This document shows, in pieces, positions 16,677 through 24,825 of a stretch of 64,000 nucleotides of DNA (the stretch's first letter is position 1; each line of letters begins with the position of its first letter). The translations under genes were made by a program, and so were the position numbers. Origin of the DNA: Cystobacter ferrugineus (GTDB lineage: Bacteria > Myxococcota > Myxococcia > Myxococcales > Myxococcaceae); NCBI RefSeq assembly GCF_001887355.1, contig NZ_MPIN01000001.1, positions 372,001 to 436,000 on the forward strand, read 5' to 3'. A model generated the notes under the pieces. That model had not been told where the DNA came from, made no database searches, and saw only the letters and a program-made list of their open reading frames with translations.

Positions 16677-17972
16677 ATGGTGTTGCAGGAGGTGCTGGAG
16701 GAGCATCTGGATGAGGCGGCCTTCCGGTGGCTGCAGTGGGAACGCGCCCTGGAAGCGCCAAACTTCAACCTCCAGGAGACAGCTACACAGGAGGAGCAAC
16801 TGGCAGCACACCTGCATGGCTTGGTGCTGGGAAACCAAACAGCCGCCGACTCCTTCCTCTGGCCTGCCCTCGGTTCTGGGGAGTCGACGCGAATCACCGC
16901 CGCCGCCTATGCCCTGCTGGCCCAGGGACAGGTTGAGGCCATTGTGAACTTCATGAAGGGGGATGCGCCTGAAGCAAGGGAGGCTGTCCGGCGCGCGGTG
17001 GAGTTGAGTGGCGCTCCTGGACTGGGAATTCAATTGGCTCCACTCCTGAAACGGGATGACCCCTGCCTCCAGGCGCAGGTGGTGGAAGCGTTGGTCTTTC
17101 GGCACGAGGCCCCTCTGGAAATGCTCACGCGCGCCTTCATGTACGATGAGCCGCGGGCCCGAATCGCTGCATTACGAGAAAGCCCGCCGCTGCCCGGGGA
17201 CACCGTGCGCCGACACCTCCCCCGACTCCTGGAGTCCAAACACCCTGGAATTCGCGCGGCAGCCATGGAGGCAGGCCTCACCTCGAGGGCGCGCATCGCT
17301 TGGGAGGCATGCCAACAAGCGGTACACGCCCGCAGTGCCCACACACCTCAGGCCATGGTGCTGCTCGCCCTCTTCGGCACCGACGCGGACACGGCCTTGC
17401 TCGTGGAGGCACTTGAGACTCAGCAACTACGCCCCCATGCCCTCTGGGCCCTAGGCTTCAGTGGCCGTGTGCTGGCTATGGAGGCCTGTCTGCCGTACCT
17501 TGAGGTGCCGTCGGTGGCGCGGCTCGCGGGAGAAGCATTCTCGGCCATGACGGGCTTGCGGCTGGAGGGCGCCTATGCCCTGCCCCCCGGGGAACAGCCG
17601 GAAGGCGCGCCACCGCCGCCCGAGCAGCAGGAGGACATGGAGGCCAACCTAGTCCCCAAACCGGAGGATGACCTGCCTTGGCCGTGCATTGGCGCAGTGA
17701 GGCACTGGTGGAAGGAGGCACGGCTGCGTTTCGAAGTAGGCGGACGCTACTTGGATGGCCACCTGCTTCAGGGGCCCGTGTTGCTGAACGCTCTCACGCA
17801 CGGCCCCATGCGCCGCCGCCATGTGCTGGCACGCGAGTTGGCCATTCGCAGCCAGGGCCAGCACCGCGTGCCTACCCGTGCTTTCACCCAGCGCCAGTTC
17901 GCGGCACTGGCTCAGGCCCAAGAGGCCTGCAAAAGCCTCAGAGTGCTGCCTCTGGAGCGCACGCTGCGTTGA
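16677..17972 (+). CDS. TIGR02270-family protein (T6SS-associated, HEAT-like)
   Basis: This 431-residue cytosolic protein opens with VLQEVLEEHLDEAAFRWLQW, typical of TIGR02270 proteins found with T6SS effectors. Helical repeats rich in Leu, Ala and Arg follow (ITAAAYALLAQGQVEAIVNF; HPGIRAAAMEAGL; PHALWALGFSGRVLAMEACL), consistent with a HEAT-like solenoid. The end contains WWKEARLRFEVGGRYLDG and a basic C-terminus. AGGGGGA lies six bases before the ATG and the gap to the previous gene is 12 bases. The family's biochemical role is unknown; an adaptor or chaperone role is inferred from conserved linkage. Confidence 0.8.
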   Translation: MVLQEVLEEHLDEAAFRWLQWERALEAPNFNLQETATQEEQLAAHLHGLVLGNQTAADSFLWPALGSGESTRITAAAYALLAQGQVEAIVNFMKGDAPEAREAVRRAVELSGAPGLGIQLAPLLKRDDPCLQAQVVEALVFRHEAPLEMLTRAFMYDEPRARIAALRESPPLPGDTVRRHLPRLLESKHPGIRAAAMEAGLTSRARIAWEACQQAVHARSAHTPQAMVLLALFGTDADTALLVEALETQQLRPHALWALGFSGRVLAMEACLPYLEVPSVARLAGEAFSAMTGLRLEGAYALPPGEQPEGAPPPPEQQEDMEANLVPKPEDDLPWPCIGAVRHWWKEARLRFEVGGRYLDGHLLQGPVLLNALTHGPMRRRHVLARELAIRSQGQHRVPTRAFTQRQFAALAQAQEACKSLRVLPLERTLR

Positions 17973-17986
17973 CGCGAGGAGCCGTC

Positions 17987-19111
17987 ATGCAAATTAGCGA
18001 GAACACCACCCGCTTGCACGCGGGCCTCACGGTGGCAACCGACGCACAAGCCCGCGAGCACTGTGTCGTCGCCATCAAGGGTACCTTCGTCATGGATGCC
18101 CGAGGGGAGCCCCAATTGGCTGAAGTCCAACGCCCGCTGACGTATACGGACGAGCACAACGGGACCCCGGAGACAACCAGCCTCCGGCAGGAGAATGACT
18201 TCGCATGGACCAAGCCCATGGTGGACATTCTCGTGCAGGGCCATGCGGTTGCACCGCACGGGCGCGAGACAGAAACCATGCTGGTGCGCGTGGAGATGTC
18301 CGGCTGGCAGAAGGACATCCGCATCACGGGGGATCGATATTGGGACAAGGGGATGATAGGCCTGAAACCCACGCCGCCCAAGCCCTTCGTCCGCATGCCT
18401 CTGCGCTACGAACTTGCCTTTGGCGGAGTGGACACCTCCCACCGGGACACCAAGCACCACGGCGCAGAGTTACGCAACCCGGTGGGCAAAGGCTTCAGGC
18501 AGAATCCCCGCGCCGCAGATGCGGTAGGGACGCCACTGCCCAATCTGGAGCATCCTCGGCATTTCCTTGAGAAGTGGGATGGGAGAACAGTGCCCATGGG
18601 TTTCGGCCCGGTGGGGCGCAGCTGGCAGCCTCGTATTGCCCACGCCGGCACGTACGATGAGCGCTGGCTTGCAGAGGATTACCCCTTCCTCCCCCGGGAC
18701 TTCAACCCGCGCTACTTCCAATGCGCCCCCGAGGACCAACAATTGCCGCAGGTACGCGGTGGCGAGGTACTGAGGTGCTTGGGTCTGGCCGAGTCGGGCA
18801 ATTGGACGGTAACGCTGCCACGAATGCAGGTGCCGGTGGCCTTCCACTTCCGGGACGCCAAGGCCAGTGCGGAGGCGCGCATGGATACTGTCTTGCTTGA
18901 TGCGGATGCCCGCGTGGTGGTGGTGACGTGGCGTGCCTCCATGCCCCTGGGCAAGAAACTCTCCCAACTTCGCGAGGTGCACGTGGGCCTGCCCTCGCCG
19001 GGCTTGAAGGAGGGGCCCGTGAAGTATCTGCGGGGCAAGCCCTATTTCCGAGGACTGGGCGCCCTTGTCTCCTGGAGGCGTAACGGGCGGAGGCCAGGAG
19101 GAACGCCATGA
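17987..19111 (+). CDS. DUF2169 domain protein (T6SS effector adaptor type)
   Basis: This 374-residue protein matches DUF2169: conserved segments include FVMDARGEPQLAEVQRPL, FAWTKPMVDILVQGHAVAPHG, FVRMPLRYELAFGGVDTSH, NPVGKGF, and MGFGPVGRSWQPRIAHAGTYD then WLAEDYPFLPRDFNPRYFQ. DUF2169 proteins are established T6SS adaptor-like proteins encoded next to PAAR-domain effectors. The ATG at 17987 has CGAGGAG seven bases upstream and sits 14 bases after the previous stop. Its stop overlaps the next start (ATGA). It probably helps load the DUF4150 effector encoded two genes downstream. Confidence 0.9.
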   Translation: MQISENTTRLHAGLTVATDAQAREHCVVAIKGTFVMDARGEPQLAEVQRPLTYTDEHNGTPETTSLRQENDFAWTKPMVDILVQGHAVAPHGRETETMLVRVEMSGWQKDIRITGDRYWDKGMIGLKPTPPKPFVRMPLRYELAFGGVDTSHRDTKHHGAELRNPVGKGFRQNPRAADAVGTPLPNLEHPRHFLEKWDGRTVPMGFGPVGRSWQPRIAHAGTYDERWLAEDYPFLPRDFNPRYFQCAPEDQQLPQVRGGEVLRCLGLAESGNWTVTLPRMQVPVAFHFRDAKASAEARMDTVLLDADARVVVVTWRASMPLGKKLSQLREVHVGLPSPGLKEGPVKYLRGKPYFRGLGALVSWRRNGRRPGGTP

Positions 19112-20172
19112 GTGCCGCTCCACTGTACGTCGCATCCGTGGGCATGGCCTGCCCGCTGGGACTGAGCGCCGATTCGGCCGGTGCCGCCCTGCGTGCGCGG
19201 ATGAATCGCTTCAAGAGGAGCCGCTACGAAGACAACGACGGCGTGCCCATTGTCCTTTCGGAGTTGTCGACACTCGCACCCGAGTTGCGGCGCGAGGAGC
19301 GAACCCTGGGGCTGCTGGGCATGGCGGTGGCGGACGCGGTACGAGGGCTAGACGAAGGCGGACGTGCCCTCATGCCATTGCTGGTGGGCACGGCTCCCGC
19401 AGAGCGTCCAGGAGGCGTCTCGGAGGTATTTCCCCAGGCATTCGAGCACTTTCAACAGTCGCATTCGCTTCGACTGGAGAGCACCCTTTCTCGAAGTCTA
19501 GCCATGGGGAACACCGCAGGACTCAAGGCGCTGGCCGAAGCTCGCCTCCTACTGGCCCGCTATCCGCGGCTTCCAGGCTGCCTAGTGGCCGCGGTGGACA
19601 CCCTCACCAATGCGCCGAGTCTCGACTGGCTCTTGCGGCAGGGAAGGCTACTTCGCCCAGACAACTCGGATGGAGTGATTCCCGGAGAGGCAGCCGCGTG
19701 CCTCCTGGTGACCCGCATGCCTCATCGCGACGACGCATGCCCTCTGTGGCTGACGGGCCTCGGCTTCGAACAGGAACGGGCCACCCTGCATTCGGATGAG
19801 CCGCTGCGTGGGCTAGGGCTTGCGCAGGCTTATCGGGAGGCCCTAGCCGAAGGCGGCGTAAACGTCGCTGAAGTGGATTTCCGCGTATCTGACGCTTCGG
19901 GAGAAGGCTACGGCTTCAAGGAACTCTCCCTAGCCCTCTCTCGGCTGCTGCATACGCGAAGGGAATCCATGCCCCTGTGGCTTCCCGCAGAGTCCCTAGG
20001 CGAGACGGGAGCTGCCTCGGGTCTGGTGGCACTGGCCTGGGCCTGCGTAGCCATGAGTCACGGCTATGCCCCTGGGCCCCGGGCGCTCATCTCCACCTCC
20101 GATTTGGCAGGGGGAAGAGCAGCAGCACTGTTGCGCGGTCCTGATACCTACACTCCACGAGGAATGCCCTGA
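19108..20172 (+). CDS. Ketosynthase/thiolase-fold protein lacking catalytic residues (T6SS-associated)
   Basis: This 354-residue protein keeps the beta-ketoacyl synthase layout but not its chemistry. The N-terminus VASVGMACPLGLSA matches the KS first strand; LVAAVDTLTN (159-168), SDGVIPGEAAACLLV (187-201) and ETGAASGLVAL (299-309) match later KS landmarks. The nucleophilic cysteine position reads GNTAG (134-138). The first histidine motif is SDASGEGYG (261-269). The GHT motif that supplies the second histidine reads GETGAASG. A synthase reaction is therefore unlikely. Start and stop overlap both neighbours, so it is translated with the DUF2169 and effector genes. A structural or adaptor role in T6SS loading is inference. 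Confidence 0.75.
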   Translation: MSAAPLYVASVGMACPLGLSADSAGAALRARMNRFKRSRYEDNDGVPIVLSELSTLAPELRREERTLGLLGMAVADAVRGLDEGGRALMPLLVGTAPAERPGGVSEVFPQAFEHFQQSHSLRLESTLSRSLAMGNTAGLKALAEARLLLARYPRLPGCLVAAVDTLTNAPSLDWLLRQGRLLRPDNSDGVIPGEAAACLLVTRMPHRDDACPLWLTGLGFEQERATLHSDEPLRGLGLAQAYREALAEGGVNVAEVDFRVSDASGEGYGFKELSLALSRLLHTRRESMPLWLPAESLGETGAASGLVALAWACVAMSHGYAPGPRALISTSDLAGGRAAALLRGPDTYTPRGMP

Positions 20173-21272
20173 TGAAGGTATTTGCCAATGGCAACGAGGT
20201 AGCCTGCGCGGATGGGAACGGAAAGGTGGTAGCGGCCTTTCCGGACGTGTGTATGAGCCCTCCCCCACCACCAGTCGGGCCGGTGCCGGTTCCCTACCCG
20301 AACACGTCCTTCTCTCGAGACATGAAGCAGGGTTCCAAGCAGGTGACGATTAACGGCAAGCCCGTCATGCTGCGCGACCAGTCCTACTACGCAACGTCTC
20401 CCCTGGGGAACGAGGCCGCCACGCGCAACTTTGGAGCTGGCATCATTTCCCACCAGATTACGGGAAAGACGCACTTTATTTCCTGGTCAATGGATGTCCA
20501 TTTCGAGGGCAAGAATGTCCCCAGACATATCGACCTCACGACATCCAATCACGGCAGCAATGCAAACAACGCGGTCCCCACCTCCAACCTTGCGCAAAGC
20601 GCCTCAAGCAACAAGGACCAGATCACTTTCAATACGTGCCCGTGTTGCAATGGTCCGCTCCACGACAACCAGAAGGACCCAACGACTGGACAACCATTCG
20701 AGACATTGCCGGAAATGGAGTTCTACGAACGCATCGCACGCTACCGGATGAAGCGACGCGCGGAGATGCAGGGCATTCTCCAACAGGTCGCAGAGGGCAA
20801 GATGCCGATGCCTCCTTGGGCCACCAAGCTCGATGCGAAATCAGGCCTACTCGTCAAGAACAACATCATCCGAATGGGGGATGAATGTGAGCACGACTTC
20901 AAGAAGCTCCAGGAACTCCGGCAGAAGCACCCCAACTGCCCCAACGTACACAACCCTCCGGATGAGGGGTGCGGTGTCCACTTCAAGGTACTGCACGCAG
21001 GATTGGCAGGTGACACCAAGGACGGCGGTCCTTGGAAAAAGGCTCGAAAGCAATCAATTGAAGAGTGGCGGACCAAGGGGTACAAAATTCCTGATGACGA
21101 CAAGGTGAATCACATGACCCCGGCAGATGCCGGGGGCTGCCCGTACTCGGGGCGGAACCTCGTTCCCGACGCGGCTCTCAAAGGCGAGTGCAAGGAGATA
21201 GAAGACACTCAGACCCGGATTCAGAACAAGCTCCCTCCCAAAAAAGACGAGCGCACGAAAGTGTTCGGGTGA
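20172..21272 (+). CDS. PAAR-like (DUF4150) T6SS effector with GHH2-type nuclease C-terminus
   Basis: This 366-residue protein has two parts. Residues 1-130 form a PAAR-like DUF4150 domain (VFANGNEVACADGNGKVVA, FPDVCMSPPPPP, PYPNTSFSRDMKQGSKQV, SPLGNEAAT), which would cap the VgrG spike. The rest contains Cys/His clusters (CPCCNGPLH at 156-164; CEHDF; CPNVHNPPDEGCGVHF) and ends with KVNHMTPADAGGCPYSGRNL (311-330) plus C340 and an acidic helix. The NH...GGCP...C pattern resembles Tox-GHH2 nucleases of polymorphic toxins. Predicted role: a DNase injected into competitors. The start overlaps the previous stop (TGATG), and the next gene begins four bases after its stop, as effector-immunity pairs usually do. 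Confidence 0.82.
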   Translation: MKVFANGNEVACADGNGKVVAAFPDVCMSPPPPPVGPVPVPYPNTSFSRDMKQGSKQVTINGKPVMLRDQSYYATSPLGNEAATRNFGAGIISHQITGKTHFISWSMDVHFEGKNVPRHIDLTTSNHGSNANNAVPTSNLAQSASSNKDQITFNTCPCCNGPLHDNQKDPTTGQPFETLPEMEFYERIARYRMKRRAEMQGILQQVAEGKMPMPPWATKLDAKSGLLVKNNIIRMGDECEHDFKKLQELRQKHPNCPNVHNPPDEGCGVHFKVLHAGLAGDTKDGGPWKKARKQSIEEWRTKGYKIPDDDKVNHMTPADAGGCPYSGRNLVPDAALKGECKEIEDTQTRIQNKLPPKKDERTKVFG

Positions 21273-21276
21273 GCCC

Positions 21277-22179
21277 ATGCGTCCTTCCTATCTTCGCCAC
21301 AGCTTCCTTGAGTCGGGCTACGGTCTCCATTTCGCGATGACACCTCCTGCGGATGTCGCGGAACTGCGCCACCTCGCCGGTGATGATCCCTGGCGCGTGG
21401 TCTCTTGTGCCCTGGCCAACCTTCAGCAAGGCAGGTTCGACGTTTCGCGGAGACTTGTCGGGCTGATGCACGAGGCGCGGGATGCAGATGTTTGGAATGC
21501 CTGCGCAACCCTGCTGTCCTACGCAGCCCCTTACTCCGTCATTCGTGAGTTTGAGACCTCTGCAGAGAAGCTGCTGGAGCCGGTCAATCACAGCCCTTAT
21601 ACACGGCGATACTTCTGTGAGATCCTCGCGTGCTCAGCGGGCGTATGGGGGATACCGCACCTGATACGTCATTATCGGGAGTTGAAGGACCGAAAGGTCG
21701 AGGCTGAAGTCGAATACTACATCTCACAAGTGCTTGAAGCCGAACCGGGACCCATCTCGCGCGGACCGCGAGTTCTGTGGGAATCCAATGGGTTGCCGCC
21801 CCCCTTCGAGGAGTCCACGCCGGTCTTCCTGACAGAGGAGTATCTCACTTACCTCCAGGAGACCTTTCAGGAACTGGTTTCCAGCCAGAAGCTCTACGAG
21901 CAGGAGGCACTCGTCGAAGGGGAGCGCCTGAGTATCCAGGACGTTGCCCAGCGCCTGCTGACGCGGGTGCGGACTGGCGCGCATCCGGACCGCATCGAGG
22001 TAGGAAGGATGCTCCTCGAGGCCACCACCGGGTTGAATTGCCGTGCGTTCTTCGACGATTTCGGTCGACTGCAAAACCTCACTGCGGCGGCTATCGTCGA
22101 GGACTTTCTCGAACGGGGAGCCGCTGACAGATACCAGCCAGGTGTCCGCTACTTCTTCGGCCACCGAATTCCGGATTAA
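21277..22179 (+). CDS. Putative immunity protein for the GHH2-type effector
   Basis: This 300-residue cytosolic protein, with no signal peptide or membrane helix, starts four bases after the effector stop. It is mostly helical (WRVVSCALANLQQGRFDVS; VWNACATLLSYAAPYSVIREF; GVWGIPHLIRHYRELKDR) and acidic, as expected for an inhibitor of a basic nuclease. I do not recognise the family firmly; it may be Imm47-like. Function is inferred from position. It is the last gene of the cassette. Confidence 0.65.
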   Translation: MRPSYLRHSFLESGYGLHFAMTPPADVAELRHLAGDDPWRVVSCALANLQQGRFDVSRRLVGLMHEARDADVWNACATLLSYAAPYSVIREFETSAEKLLEPVNHSPYTRRYFCEILACSAGVWGIPHLIRHYRELKDRKVEAEVEYYISQVLEAEPGPISRGPRVLWESNGLPPPFEESTPVFLTEEYLTYLQETFQELVSSQKLYEQEALVEGERLSIQDVAQRLLTRVRTGAHPDRIEVGRMLLEATTGLNCRAFFDDFGRLQNLTAAAIVEDFLERGAADRYQPGVRYFFGHRIPD

Positions 22180-22324
22180 ATATGCCCGACTACAAAGCAC
22201 CCCACCGATGGAGCTTCCCGAGACGGCCCAACGCGAGTGGCTCCTCGGGGAATCTCTTCACTCAGGTAGAGAAAACTGGGAACCCGGCCCCGTGGCAGCG
22301 CCCCCTCATCTCCCCCCGAAAGCC

Positions 22325-24061
22325 ATGAAGATCAAGAACATCGGCGTCGCTGTCGGCGCCTCTCTGCTCACGTTCATCCTGGCCGCCGAGCCCCAACTGC
22401 TCGGCGTGCCCACCGCCGACGCGCGCGGCACGTACTTCCATACCGAGATCCATCCGCCTCACTGGATGCCGTGGACCACCGATGGCGCGCCCGCGATCGA
22501 GAGTGGCCCCGCCTTCCTGACGCACGGCCTGCGCTGCAGCGGCCGCTACTGCGACAACGTGAGCCTGCTCAACGTGGAGTCCGGATATACGCAGACGAAT
22601 AGTTGGTGGACGGACTCCTTCTCCGAAGAGGGCGCGCACGAGCAGGTGTGCGGCAACAACGGCTTCGTGACGGGCATTGGCTGCTCCGGAGACTATTGCG
22701 ACAGCATCGCCCTGCGGTGCTCCCAGATCGACAACGGTGGCGTGCGCTCGAACTGCTACTGGACGGAGTCCATCTCGGAAGAGAGCGGTGGGACGTTCGT
22801 GGCCCCGGAGTCCATGTACCTCGCGGGCGCCCGATGCTGGGATCGCTACTGTGACAACAAGCAGCTCTATCTCTGCCAGGCGGACAACGGCGGGCCGTCT
22901 TTCGATCCGAGCGCGATGGCGGCCCGGTACGCGCCTCGCCTTCGCTTCGACCAGGAGACCACCACGGGCTCCGGCGAGCAGAACAAGTGCTTCCCGAGCG
23001 ACGCGGCCACGTACTTCGAGCAACGCGCACAAGGCGCATCCCCCGTCTCGCTCTGCAACAAGGACTATTCGACGATTCGGAACAACCAGGTCCCGGCCTA
23101 CTACATCGCCACCCAGGTGGGGACGAACACGGTGCTCATCCGCTATTGGTACTTCTATGCGTGGCAGAGCACGTGCTTCGCCAGCTCGGGCTCGCACGCC
23201 GCGGATTGGGAGTCGGTGGCGGTCCTGGTCGTCAATGGGCGGCTGAGCCGGGTCGCGTTCTACCAGCACGGCGGGTGGTACAGCCGGGAAGCCGGTTCCT
23301 TCGAGCTCGTGGATGGTACGCATCCGATCGGCTACGTCGGAAAGAACGCCCACGGCACCTACCACGACTCCGGGGGCTCGGGCGGCTGCCTCTACTTCGA
23401 GGACTTTCGCAATCCCGGCGGCAACGACTACCACATGGATACCTGGAACAACCTCGTGCCCCTCACCCGGGGCGGCAACTCACCCGCGTGGATGAACTGC
23501 ACGGGCTCGGGTTGCTTCGATGGTATCGGTCATCCGATCGAACAAACGGGAGACCTGCGCTCGATGCGCGGCTGCGCGAAGGACGGCTGTGGCCGGTCTT
23601 CCCTCGGTGAGAACATGCCCTTCCAGAACGACCCGGCGGGCACGGACCATACGGCCATCTACATCCAGCACAGTGGCAAGGTGATCGATGTCCCCGGGGC
23701 GAGCACCAGCGATGGTGTGCAGCTCACCCAGTTCTCCAACTGGGGCGTGGACAACCAGCGCTGGCTGCTCGAGTCGACGGGAGACGGGTACTTCACGCTG
23801 CGCGCACGTCACAGCGGAAAGTGCATGGACGTGGCCGGCGCTTCCATGACGGCCGGCACGAACGTCGTCCAGCACTCCTGCAACGGCGGCGACAACCAGC
23901 GCTTCCGCCTGCTCCCGTACGGCAACGAGTACTTCGCGATCCAGGCGAAGCACAGCAACCAATGCCTGGACATCGCGGGCGGCTCCATGGACGACGGCGG
24001 GTTCCTGATCCAGTGGCCGTGCAGTTGGACGACGAACGAGAGCTTCCGCTTCGCGCCGTGA
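22325..24061 (+). CDS. Secreted Vps62-related protein with C-terminal ricin-type lectin domain
   Basis: This 578-residue protein has an N-terminal signal segment (VAVGASLLTFILAAEPQLLG). Residues about 60-190 hold three Cys-rich repeats (LRCSGRYCDNVSL, IGCSGDYCDSIAL, ARCWDRYCDNKQL). Residues about 200-440 have the Vps62-like core (YYIATQVGTNTVLIRYWYFY, HAADWESVAVLV, HGTYHDSGGSGGC). The last 140 residues are a ricin-B trefoil with QRW/QRF repeats (VDNQRWLLES, GDNQRFRLLP), a carbohydrate-binding module. Function is unknown; related bacterial proteins are extracellular. It begins 145 bases after the immunity gene and has a weak ribosome site (GAAAG). Confidence 0.75.
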   Translation: MKIKNIGVAVGASLLTFILAAEPQLLGVPTADARGTYFHTEIHPPHWMPWTTDGAPAIESGPAFLTHGLRCSGRYCDNVSLLNVESGYTQTNSWWTDSFSEEGAHEQVCGNNGFVTGIGCSGDYCDSIALRCSQIDNGGVRSNCYWTESISEESGGTFVAPESMYLAGARCWDRYCDNKQLYLCQADNGGPSFDPSAMAARYAPRLRFDQETTTGSGEQNKCFPSDAATYFEQRAQGASPVSLCNKDYSTIRNNQVPAYYIATQVGTNTVLIRYWYFYAWQSTCFASSGSHAADWESVAVLVVNGRLSRVAFYQHGGWYSREAGSFELVDGTHPIGYVGKNAHGTYHDSGGSGGCLYFEDFRNPGGNDYHMDTWNNLVPLTRGGNSPAWMNCTGSGCFDGIGHPIEQTGDLRSMRGCAKDGCGRSSLGENMPFQNDPAGTDHTAIYIQHSGKVIDVPGASTSDGVQLTQFSNWGVDNQRWLLESTGDGYFTLRARHSGKCMDVAGASMTAGTNVVQHSCNGGDNQRFRLLPYGNEYFAIQAKHSNQCLDIAGGSMDDGGFLIQWPCSWTTNESFRFAP

Positions 24062-24100
24062 CACGGCCAGCCGCTCGCCACCGAGAAACACGTCCGAGCC

Positions 24101-24307
24101 TCAGGGCTGAAGAGCGAACTCCTTCTTCTTCCCTGTGGTCTGGAGGCCTCGCGGCGTGAGTTTGAAGACTTCCGCTTTGAAGTGGTAGTTGTCAGGGCCG
24201 GAGCCAGAGACCGAACCCAGCCCATTGGCCAGGACCAGATAACGTTCATTGCCCCACTCGAGTTCGAACGCCTGGTGTTCTTCCTTGAGCTCCAGGAAGA
24301 CGTAGAC
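24101..24307 (-). pseudogene. 5'-truncated gene remnant
   Basis: Minus-strand reading gives 68 residues ending in a stop, with clear high-GC third positions and protein-like content: FLELKEEHQAFELEWGNERY, LVLANGLGSVSGSG, YHFKAEVFKLTPRGL. The frame is closed by a stop immediately upstream (24308-24310) and has no start codon near its beginning. It therefore looks like the C-terminal tail of a lost gene. Family not recognised. Confidence 0.45.
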
Positions 24308-24340
24308 TCATGCTTCCCACTCAACACAGGAGGGATGCAC

Positions 24341-24574
24341 ATGAAGATGTCCTGGATTCGTGGCATGGGGCTGCTCGTCGCAACGCTGGGTCTGGCCGCG
24401 TGTGGTGGACCCATCGAGGAGGAGTCCGTGACGGACGTGACGTCGACCGAGCAGGCCCTCCGGATGTGCGATTTGCAGGGCCGATGTGGCACCAACGAGG
24501 TTTGCGTCGGTGGCCCCGGTGGCACCTGTTACCCTTGCGGCAAGTACCCGCAGTACTGTGAACTCGCCAGGTAG
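24341..24574 (+). CDS. Small Cys-rich lipoprotein
   Basis: This 77-residue precursor starts MKMSWIRGMGLLVATLGLAA-C, a lipoprotein signal with lipobox LAAC, so the mature protein has about 57 residues anchored by a lipidated cysteine. The mature end has six cysteines in 32 residues (CDLQGRC, NEVCVGG, TCYPCGKYPQYC), suggesting disulfide bonds. AGGAGG lies seven bases before the ATG at 24341, which makes this start better than the ATG at 24335. Family and role unknown. Confidence 0.75.
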   Translation: MKMSWIRGMGLLVATLGLAACGGPIEEESVTDVTSTEQALRMCDLQGRCGTNEVCVGGPGGTCYPCGKYPQYCELAR

Positions 24575-24652
24575 CGAGTGCTGTCCGAGCGGGGCCCTCC
24601 CAGGTGGGGGGCCTCGCCTCTGGCCCTGGCCCCGAGAGTCACTCCAGGTTCT

Positions 24653-24818
24653 TCAGAGCGACGTCACGCCAGCGGTGGGATCATTCGCCAGTTGATAGCG
24701 CAGCCAGGCGGTGAGGTAGCCCCGATGGTGGCTGCCATCCCCCTCGATCGCGGTAATCGCCTGCGTCCTCGGCCATGGCCATGGTCAAGACCGCGAGGGA
24801 CAGACAGGTTACACGCAT
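24653..24818 (-). pseudogene. Remnant of a secreted hydrolase-like gene
   Basis: On the minus strand, eight bases after the TonB-type gene, an ATG starts a signal-peptide-like segment (MRVTCLSLAVLTMAMAEDAG). After a one-base shift, the next frame continues AITAIEGDGSHHRGYLTAWL then RYQLANDPTAG before a stop. The second part resembles the C-terminal end of secreted alpha/beta hydrolases (GD.SH...TAWLRY), while the catalytic body is missing. It is best read as a signal peptide joined to a tail by deletion and frameshift. Confidence 0.4.
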
Positions 24819-24825
24819 GAGCATG

